DNA from: Candidatus Gerdarchaeota archaeon
GTDB taxonomy: Archaea > Asgardarchaeota > Heimdallarchaeia > JABLTI01
Direction of reading: 5' to 3'
Assembly (NCBI GenBank): GCA_016840905.1
Contig: JAEORM010000186.1
Span: 1 to 5,711 of the forward strand
Length of the DNA stretch: 5,711 bases
Each line of letters opens with the position of its first letter. Position 1 is the stretch's first letter. Below are positions 1 to 4,866 of this stretch, piece after piece. The notes under the pieces were generated by a model. The model did no database searches. It saw only the letters and a program-made list of their open reading frames with translations, and was not told where the DNA came from. The translations under genes and the position numbers were made by a program.

Positions 1-1758
1 CGTATAGCTCTATTACCAGATACTTTGGTATTAGGCTCGAAAATTTTACGTGCAGTAGAATTTATGCCCTATTTCACGTTTTTTGAGCAATATTCAATTC
101 TCTTATTATCAGAAATTGTAAGTAATTGGTGGCAAGTAATTAACCAATATGCTCTTTATGATCCTAAATTTGCCGTTGCAGGAATTGGAGAACCTTTAAT
201 TCAACAGGAAGCAACTAAATTCATCGGGTGGCAAGAAATAACTGATTTAGCTAGAAATAATCAGCTCTCACCCAAGAATATCTTTACAGATGATTTTATT
301 GAATTCCAAAATAGTATTTATACTTCACCACAAATAGCAAGCGAATATTTGATTTATATAAGAAAGCTATCTGCTGGTGATTCAGTAGTATGGGATAAAG
401 ATCGGTATTCATTCTATCCAATAAATAATCTCTCTTTGAAATCTATTTATGATAGAATTACTTCAGATTATAGTGATCATATTTCTTGGGTAGATGATCA
501 AGTAACATATATTTATGGTGCTGGTACAGATGGTACAGAAATAGGTTGGCTGCCTTTAGATGAACGATTTTCAGGGTATTCATATATTTGGGATAAATAT
601 TATATTGGAAGTCAAGATTCAGATAATGACTTTTATCAATACCATATTGATCTTTCTCCTTTGAAAATTATTGATATGAGATCATTTCAAGGAGCAGGTG
701 ATATCCGAGGTTTAATGGATGTCTATAATGTACTCTCACACAGCTTTGAATATGATTCACAGATTCAAACGTGTGAAGATAAAGCTTTGAATATCATAGA
801 ACAAATTTTGCGTGCAAAGAGAAGTGATAATACCTTTATTTTTAGCCCTTATTTTGGCACTGCAATTAAGACAAACTTAATGAAATCACCTTTAATAAAT
901 GATGCAGAATTGATTATGCCAGATATCTTACCGAAAGGGTTGAACCGATTTACTGGTTCAATAACAGTTATGTCCTTTTTATTGAAAGTGTTTGACGATT
1001 TAAACAAAATTGGTAATTATAAGGATAAAAATGATCGTTTAGAGAATTTGTTGGTTGAAGTCAAAAATACTCTAGTTGATCTTGGTGATTATCTAATAGA
1101 AAATATAAATCCTTATACCATGGGTATAGCAAAACAATCTATTATTGCTGCAGAATTGTTAGATTCTTTGACAAGTCAAATATATACTGCAAAAAATGTT
1201 CGTGTTACCATTAAAATAGAAAATCTTGTTTATCCAAAAAATGAATATCCAGGATGGCTTTTTAATTATAATGATTATACCAAGACTGGCCAATCATATA
1301 TTTATCAATGGGATTATCTCTCTCTGTTAAAAAATCTCTTTTTAGCACTAGAAGATGAGCGTTATACTGAACCATTGTTTAAAGCTTATGAAATTTTTAA
1401 TAATGATTATTTAGATGATCAACAATATCAGCTTGCTTCCATATGTGAAGGAAAGGATGCAATTGTTAGAACATTCTTCAAAGAAAATTTTGTTATTAAT
1501 ACTATTGAATTACAAGATGATACTGGATTATTTAGTGATATAGTTCCATACTATTATCGATCTAATCTCTCGCCTGTTACAAGTGCTTTTGCTATTGAGA
1601 CCCCTCAACGAATAAATGGTTTAATCTTAAGCATCTTACCTTATTTTCTTGAGACGATTTTAGAGAACCCTATAAATAAAGTAGTAATTGTTGGTTTTTT
1701 GGTAGGAATTTTCATTTCAATTGCTGTGATTTATGTAAAACGACCAAAACATCAATGA
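1..1758 (+). CDS. Unrecognised membrane-anchored surface protein, 5' end missing
   Basis: The frame is open from base 1 (it begins RIALLPDTLV) to the TGA at 1756-1758, so the gene enters from the left; the TTG at 25 need not be a start. The visible part is 585 residues. It is rich in Tyr, Trp, Asp and Asn and has few Cys. It ends with a hydrophobic stretch (about VVIVGFLVGIFISIAVIYV, encoded by 1681-1737) followed by the short basic tail KRPKHQ. That arrangement is typical of a protein exported outside the membrane and held by one C-terminal helix. Two N-glycosylation sequons (both NLS) are visible. The second half (encoded by about 940-1400) is dominated by paired amphipathic helices, which could form an alpha/alpha-toroid or solenoid, but I see no catalytic motif that names a family. 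T-rich sequence follows the stop codon, so this probably ends its transcription unit. It is a confident coding region of unknown function. Confidence 0.85.
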   Translation, partial: RIALLPDTLVLGSKILRAVEFMPYFTFFEQYSILLLSEIVSNWWQVINQYALYDPKFAVAGIGEPLIQQEATKFIGWQEITDLARNNQLSPKNIFTDDFIEFQNSIYTSPQIASEYLIYIRKLSAGDSVVWDKDRYSFYPINNLSLKSIYDRITSDYSDHISWVDDQVTYIYGAGTDGTEIGWLPLDERFSGYSYIWDKYYIGSQDSDNDFYQYHIDLSPLKIIDMRSFQGAGDIRGLMDVYNVLSHSFEYDSQIQTCEDKALNIIEQILRAKRSDNTFIFSPYFGTAIKTNLMKSPLINDAELIMPDILPKGLNRFTGSITVMSFLLKVFDDLNKIGNYKDKNDRLENLLVEVKNTLVDLGDYLIENINPYTMGIAKQSIIAAELLDSLTSQIYTAKNVRVTIKIENLVYPKNEYPGWLFNYNDYTKTGQSYIYQWDYLSLLKNLFLALEDERYTEPLFKAYEIFNNDYLDDQQYQLASICEGKDAIVRTFFKENFVINTIELQDDTGLFSDIVPYYYRSNLSPVTSAFAIETPQRINGLILSILPYFLETILENPINKVVIVGFLVGIFISIAVIYVKRPKHQ

Positions 1759-1792
1759 TTTTTGTCATAAAAGTGTTTTTTAGCTACTTTTT
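1759..1792 (+). terminator. Archaeal-type oligo-T terminator region
   Basis: Directly after the TGA of the surface-protein gene there are three T runs on the coding strand: 5 T at 1759-1763, 6 T at 1776-1781 and 5 T at 1788-1792. No strong hairpin precedes them. Archaeal RNA polymerase commonly terminates at U-tracts without a stem-loop, and the next gene has its own promoter just downstream. Termination here is therefore likely, though inferred. Confidence 0.55.
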
Positions 1793-1801
1793 ACAGTCGA
1801 C

Positions 1802-1817
1802 CGAAAATTTATAAATA
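1802..1817 (+). promoter_or_regulatory. BRE/TATA-box promoter for the wHTH-membrane gene pair
   Basis: A purine-rich BRE-like element (CGAAAA, 1802-1807) directly abuts an A/T-only TATA element (TTTATAAATA, 1808-1817). This is close to the archaeal TFB/TBP consensus. Transcription would be expected to start about 25 bases downstream of the TATA centre, near 1836-1842. That would leave a leader of roughly 35 bases before the TTG at 1875. No competing box of similar quality lies in the gap. Confidence 0.7.
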
Positions 1818-1834
1818 ATATAAACCAATGTAGT

Positions 1835-1851
1835 TTAGTAGTATCTACTAA
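1835..1851. promoter_or_regulatory. Palindromic candidate operator at the predicted transcription start
   Basis: TTAGTAG (1835-1841) and CTACTAA (1845-1851) are perfect reverse complements separated by TAT. The site lies 17 bases after the TATA box, over the predicted start of transcription, where a bound dimer would block initiation. The next gene encodes a winged-helix DNA-binding protein, so autorepression is the simplest reading. The palindrome is seen directly; its role is inferred. Confidence 0.5.
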
Positions 1852-1859
1852 TTTACATA

Positions 1860-1865
1860 AGGAGT
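1860..1865 (+). promoter_or_regulatory. Shine-Dalgarno site that fixes a TTG start
   Basis: AGGAGT at 1860-1865 pairs well with the 3' end of 16S rRNA and sits 9 bases before TTG 1875. No ATG or GTG in this frame is similarly placed, so it supports TTG as the real start of the winged-helix gene. Confidence 0.7.
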
Positions 1866-1874
1866 AGAACACCC

Positions 1875-2426
1875 TTGCATTCATTCGAGAATAAGATAAA
1901 TGAATTTCTCAAAAATGTTACTGAGGCTCGTAAGAAATCAGGTGTAGATTTATTAAAATTGGACGATAATACACTTGCACTTGTAAGTATGCAATCAATT
2001 AAAATTCTCACCGAAACTCAAAAAGAATTGGTTGAATTATTAGTTGATAGTCCTCGAACTGGTGCAGATTTAGCAAGGTTAACAGAAGATTTACCATATT
2101 TAACTTCAAAATCACCTCAATTTATTTCAAAGTATATGAAAGAATTAGTTAAATGGGGAATCGTTGAACATATAGAAGCACCTTTTGGTCGTTCTAAATT
2201 TTATGTTTTGAAAGCTAATATCATTGGAAAAGATGAAATTTCCAAAGTTCAATCAGAAGCAATACCTAATGTACTCTTATCAGCAATTGAGAAACGAGGG
2301 GTTGTAGGTAATTTAATGTCACTCTCATTCAAAGAAATATTGAACTTAATACGAGAGCTCGATGATAAAGATAAACAAAAAGTCCTCGACTTCATAATTG
2401 AATATTGTCAAGTCGAGGAGGAATAA
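1875..2426 (+). CDS. Winged helix-turn-helix transcriptional regulator
   Basis: The protein has 183 residues, starts at TTG behind a good ribosome binding site and ends at TAA 2424-2426. Residues about 46-113 look like a winged helix: helix TETQKELVELLVDS, a short turn with GADLARLTED, a recognition-like helix PQFISKYMKELVKWGIV (81-97), then a beta wing APFGRSKFYVLK (102-113). Residues 1-45 are mostly helical and could serve dimerisation. The C-terminal part (about 150-178) is a charged helical pair, SFKEILNLIRELDDKDKQKVLDFI, that could also form an oligomerisation surface. There is no membrane segment or enzyme motif. It would act in the cytoplasm on DNA. It is first in a unit with the membrane-protein gene and lies behind a promoter carrying a palindrome, which suggests self-control. 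The wHTH assignment is fairly secure; the target genes and ligand are unknown. Confidence 0.8.
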   Translation: MHSFENKINEFLKNVTEARKKSGVDLLKLDDNTLALVSMQSIKILTETQKELVELLVDSPRTGADLARLTEDLPYLTSKSPQFISKYMKELVKWGIVEHIEAPFGRSKFYVLKANIIGKDEISKVQSEAIPNVLLSAIEKRGVVGNLMSLSFKEILNLIRELDDKDKQKVLDFIIEYCQVEEE

Positions 2427-3226
2427 TTACTCTGAATAATGAAGAACATAATAAATCAGCCAATATACCGGTTTCGGCCAAAGTAGTGAAGGCATCACTA
2501 AAATCGATCATCCTAAACGGTGAGAGCGATTTAGATAAATTTGTATCTCACCGTTTCCTATTCTTTTATGGTTTTTTAACAGGTTGGAATCCTAAAATCT
2601 TTTCGTTGGAATTATTGCCGATTTTATACTTTTTGATTTGGTCTATAGTTCTTTTTATTTTAAGAGAAAATAATTTTGGTTATTTATTTCTCTCTGTAGG
2701 ACTTTTTCTATTGTTTTATTTCCTTCTCCTTCATACAGTTATTTCTTCATGGGATAAAATAAAACGATGGTTCATAAAAAGAGCTCGAAAGAGTGGGGGA
2801 ATACAGAATATGACTTTACAAGATGTAAAAATGCTATTAATTTACACACGTAAAGTTTTTGGTGTAAAAGCTACTATTGCAGCTAAACCAAAAAGGGAAT
2901 TTAGCATAGATAACTTACGTAAACAACTAACAGCAAATAGGAAATGGCAAAATGCATTGAATATCTCAATTATCATTGAATTACTGCTAATCTCTGCAGG
3001 TGGTATTTATGGTTTTATTATTAATTTGAATCTATTAAATTGGATTAAAAATTGGTGGTATATTCTTTTGCTTATTTTAATACCACTCTTTATCTTAATC
3101 ATCGGTCTAACTATTTCAAAATATATGGTCAGAGAAATGATCAATACAATTCCTGAAGAGCAGTTTGAGGATGTTTTGAGGTTATTAAACGAGTTCAAGG
3201 TTTTTGGTAGATCAACCAAACAATAG
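2405..3226 (+). CDS. Four-helix integral membrane protein of unknown function
   Basis: Counted from the TTG at 2405 the product has 273 residues; it ends at TAG 3224-3226. That TTG overlaps the upstream gene by 22 bases and has no ribosome binding site. A start at CTG 2432 (264 residues) is better placed for the AGGAGG at 2416-2421. In 273-residue numbering there are four hydrophobic helices at about 67-86, 91-113, 187-208 and 218-240, forming two hairpins. Between them lies a basic cytoplasmic-looking segment (about 117-183; KIKRWFIKRARKS and KPKREF). After the last helix comes a soluble tail, REMINTIPEEQFEDVLRLLNEF. No transporter, protease or kinase motif is visible. It is very probably translated from the same mRNA as the winged-helix regulator, so a sensor or anti-regulator role is possible. 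That role is inference from context only. The gene and its membrane nature are secure; the function is not recognised. Confidence 0.75.
   Translation: MSSRGGIITLNNEEHNKSANIPVSAKVVKASLKSIILNGESDLDKFVSHRFLFFYGFLTGWNPKIFSLELLPILYFLIWSIVLFILRENNFGYLFLSVGLFLLFYFLLLHTVISSWDKIKRWFIKRARKSGGIQNMTLQDVKMLLIYTRKVFGVKATIAAKPKREFSIDNLRKQLTANRKWQNALNISIIIELLLISAGGIYGFIINLNLLNWIKNWWYILLLILIPLFILIIGLTISKYMVREMINTIPEEQFEDVLRLLNEFKVFGRSTKQ
2416..2421 (+). promoter_or_regulatory. Strong Shine-Dalgarno site without a canonical start at normal spacing
   Basis: AGGAGG at 2416-2421 overlaps the last codons of the winged-helix gene and is the best ribosome binding site in the window. In the membrane-protein frame the codons that follow are ATA, ATT, ACT and CTG. 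CTG at 2432 is 10 bases downstream, close to the 9-base spacing seen for the preceding gene. The site lies inside the frame opened at TTG 2405, which argues against 2405 as the true start. Confidence 0.65.
2515..2556. repeat. Perfect 11-bp inverted repeat inside the membrane-protein gene
   Basis: AAACGGTGAGA (2515-2525) and TCTCACCGTTT (2546-2556) are exact reverse complements around a 20-base spacer. The arms are richer in G+C than their surroundings. In mRNA they could pair into a stem about 90 bases after the ribosome binding site. The repeat lies within coding sequence (around residues 37-51), so it may also be chance. Confidence 0.5.
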
Positions 3227-3231
3227 TTTAT

Positions 3232-3690
3232 TCAAGATTTACCAATTCTATTTTTTCGCCATTCGATTAATTTTTCTAAAGTTCCTTGCATTTTCTTTTG
3301 AGCCAATTCATTAAGTACTTTATTTATTCGAGCCCTATCTAAACTATCAAAGAAATTATTTTTCTTCGGTTTTTGAAGAAAATCATATAATGGTAGTATT
3401 GCACGTTCATCACCAAAATTTCCCAACGCTATAGCAGAATTTTTTCGAGTCTCTTCATCCTTATCTTCTATCATAGCATTATTTAATGCTTCAATACAAT
3501 CTTCGCTACCAATTCTACCCAAAGCCAAAGCTGCTCTTCTTCTTACACTCCCATGTTCATCGTTTTTCAATACTTGAATTAAATCTTCAACTGTAGAAGG
3601 GTCCTGTGCTAAAGCTAATTCATCAATTGCTTTTTCTCGGGTAGATTTATTTCTCGATTTTAAGTCTGCTAGTGATTTAATAATATCCAT
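3232..3690 (-). CDS. Small HEAT-repeat protein
   Basis: The 152-residue protein starts at ATG (3688-3690) and ends at TGA (3232-3234). It consists of HEAT-like helical hairpins of the PBS-lyase type. The units are about residues 16-44 (STREKAIDELALAQDPSTVE...), 47-76 (VRRRAALALGRIGSEDCIEAL) and 79-107 (TRKNSAIALGNFGDERAILPL), followed by a more divergent helical unit at 115-147. The repeated pattern is R-x(2)-A-x-A-L-G-x-(I/F)-G followed by a second helix. Such repeats form curved scaffolds for protein-protein contacts and are not themselves enzymes. There is no signal peptide or membrane segment, so it is cytoplasmic. It begins 23 bases after the HAD-like gene ends, on the same strand, so the two are probably co-transcribed; the HAD-like protein is a natural candidate partner. 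The ribosome binding site is weak, so translation may depend on coupling to the upstream gene. The repeat family is secure; the partner is inferred. Confidence 0.85.
   Translation of the reverse strand: MDIIKSLADLKSRNKSTREKAIDELALAQDPSTVEDLIQVLKNDEHGSVRRRAALALGRIGSEDCIEALNNAMIEDKDEETRKNSAIALGNFGDERAILPLYDFLQKPKKNNFFDSLDRARINKVLNELAQKKMQGTLEKLIEWRKNRIGKS
3251..3256 (+). terminator. Candidate oligo-T terminator for the + strand pair, inside the convergent gene
   Basis: Six T residues lie 25 bases after the stop codon of the membrane-protein gene. The intergenic space is only 5 bases, so any U-tract terminator for that transcript must lie within the 3' end of the HEAT-repeat gene, and this is the first such run. 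The evidence is weak because T runs are common in this AT-rich DNA. Confidence 0.25.
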
Positions 3691-3713
3691 CTGTTAAACA
3701 TCCATATAATTGT

Positions 3714-4697
3714 TTAAGGGTCACCATGTAATCGATATAATTCGAATTGATGCATCAAATTCATAACAACTTGTAAAATCTCTCTTGGATCATCAATAAT
3801 ATAATGAGCATTAAATTCTTCTCTTTTTGAAAATCCCCATGTTACACCAATTTTGAAAAATCCAAGTTTTCCCCCTAAATCCAAATCATATTGGGTATCA
3901 CCTATTATAATACCATATTGGATACCTTTTTCTTCGATGAATTTATTGAATTTCTCTTCTTTGCTTGTGTAATCGGTTATTACTTCATGAAATTGTATGG
4001 GAATACCAAAGTGTTGAAAAATTTTCGCTCGTTCTATTGGATCCTCTATTTCAATCTCATGGGTTACAATAGCAAATTTAGCTAAGACTATTTTTTGTAG
4101 TCGTAAAAGAACTTCTGGTATACCGGGGAAAGCTCGCACACCATTCCAAAATTCTTCTCTTCTTATTTCTTCAAATTTCTTCTTTCCAAAAAGGAATTTA
4201 AATATATTACATTTATATTTCCTACGAATTGCAAATTTACCTAATGAATGAAAATCCTTGTATAATTGTTTTACCTTTTCAGTTGAAAATTCTTTACCTA
4301 AAAATCTAGTATATGTTTTTGAAAGAGCATTTACAGTATTAACCAATGTACCAGAATAATCAAAGAAAATCCAAGGGGTTTCATCTTTTTGAATGGATTC
4401 AACAGGAGTTTCAACAGTTGTCAATTCAGGTATATCTTGTATTATCTCTTGATCAGTCTCTTGTCTAATCTCTTGATCAATTTCCTGATCTATTTCTTCC
4501 TCTATTTCTTCAATAATATCTATAGGTTCTTCTTTTTCTTCTTCTATTTTTTCATTAAATGATGTTGCTTCTAGTTTCTTCTTAATTTCTTCTATTATGC
4601 TATTTGGAGAAATTTCTTCATTTGTTTCTTCACTTTCAATTTGAGGTTCCTTTTCTCCATTATTATCTTCTAAAAATTCGTTTTGTTTTTCTTCCAA
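3714..4697 (-). CDS. HAD-superfamily protein with acidic N-terminal extension and atypical motif I
   Basis: The 327-residue protein starts at TTG 4695-4697. An in-frame TAA sits immediately upstream and AGGTGG lies 7 bases ahead, so the start is well fixed. Residues 1-107 are low-complexity and very acidic, probably disordered or coiled, with an (I/T)xQ(E/D) tetrapeptide repeat at 69-88. Residues 108-320 form a HAD domain with an alpha-helical cap (about 121-190). Motif I is FFDYSGTLVNT, with D113 as the presumed nucleophile. Motif II is AIVTHE (T212). Motif III is probably K246 or K249. Motif IV is IIIGDTQYDLD (D267, D271). Layout and spacing resemble phosphoglycolate-phosphatase-like HADs. 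However, the usual second Asp of DxDGT is Ser115, so ordinary phosphatase acid-base chemistry is doubtful. Phosphonatases (DxAGT) and P-type ATPases (DKTGT) also vary at this site. The substrate is unknown and the protein could be a non-catalytic binder. It is first in a unit with the HEAT-repeat gene and divergent from radA. Confidence 0.85.
   Translation of the reverse strand: MEEKQNEFLEDNNGEKEPQIESEETNEEISPNSIIEEIKKKLEATSFNEKIEEEKEEPIDIIEEIEEEIDQEIDQEIRQETDQEIIQDIPELTTVETPVESIQKDETPWIFFDYSGTLVNTVNALSKTYTRFLGKEFSTEKVKQLYKDFHSLGKFAIRRKYKCNIFKFLFGKKKFEEIRREEFWNGVRAFPGIPEVLLRLQKIVLAKFAIVTHEIEIEDPIERAKIFQHFGIPIQFHEVITDYTSKEEKFNKFIEEKGIQYGIIIGDTQYDLDLGGKLGFFKIGVTWGFSKREEFNAHYIIDDPREILQVVMNLMHQFELYRLHGDP
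4434..4493 (-). repeat. Degenerate 12-bp tandem repeat in the HAD-like gene
   Basis: Five 12-base units encode IDQE, IDQE, IRQE, TDQE and IIQD (residues 69-88). On the + strand the period appears as CTCTTGATCAGT, CTCTTGTCTAAT, CTCTTGATCAAT and TTCCTGATCTAT, and it fades into further TTCTTC-type units up to about 4520. The in-frame period suggests growth by slippage of an acidic linker. Confidence 0.7.
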
Positions 4698-4704
4698 TTA
4701 TTAG

Positions 4705-4710
4705 CCACCT
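4705..4710 (-). promoter_or_regulatory. Shine-Dalgarno site for the HAD-like gene
   Basis: On the minus strand AGGTGG lies 7 bases before TTG 4697. An in-frame TAA falls directly before that TTG, so together they leave TTG as the only sensible start. Confidence 0.6.
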
Positions 4711-4752
4711 GAAATTCTTCTACACTTCAAGCCAATATTTTAAGTAAAGGTC

Positions 4753-4763
4753 AAATAAATTTT
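4753..4763 (-). promoter_or_regulatory. Candidate TATA box for the HAD/HEAT unit
   Basis: Read on the minus strand the element is AAAATTTATTT, preceded by AAAGCT. A start about 25 bases on would fall near 4730 and give a leader of about 30 bases before TTG 4697. The region is AT-rich throughout, and a second A/T stretch at 4733-4747 is an alternative, so support is modest. Confidence 0.35.
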
Positions 4764-4815
4764 AGCTTTAAGTGAATATAAATTATCAGTAGTTTATGGC
4801 TTCTTTTGCTTTTTG

Positions 4816-4827
4816 TATATTTAAAAA
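4816..4827 (+). promoter_or_regulatory. Candidate TATA box for radA
   Basis: TATATTTAAAAA lies about 40-50 bases ahead of the possible radA starts. Initiation would be near 4845-4850, giving a leader of about 20-30 bases. Another A/T element, ATATAAAT at 4776-4783, could serve instead with a longer leader. Neither has a strong BRE. Confidence 0.4.
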
Positions 4828-4866
4828 GAAAAAACACCAATTGATTATTCGAGATGTCTATAGAGA

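Noticed and set aside
1793..1800. GTCGAC palindrome as an operator
   Set aside because: Six-base palindromes are expected by chance, and it lies upstream of the BRE with no repeat of it nearby.
3007..3219. Minus-strand 70-codon open frame
   Set aside because: It lies wholly opposite the membrane-protein gene, and its sequence reads as the complement of the hydrophobic helices. It has no convincing start context or recognisable domain.
3891..4085. Plus-strand 64-codon open frame
   Set aside because: It is antisense to the HAD domain region around motifs II to IV, whose motifs show that the minus strand is coding.
4380..4697. Separate small acidic protein gene frameshifted from the HAD gene
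   Set aside because: The acidic region runs in frame into the HAD domain with no stop codon, and no internal start with a ribosome binding site was seen near the domain boundary.
4698..4866. Small RNA or tRNA gene in the divergent gap
   Set aside because: The gap is AT-rich with no cloverleaf, GTTCRA-type box or stable GC-rich stem. It is explained by two promoters and leaders.
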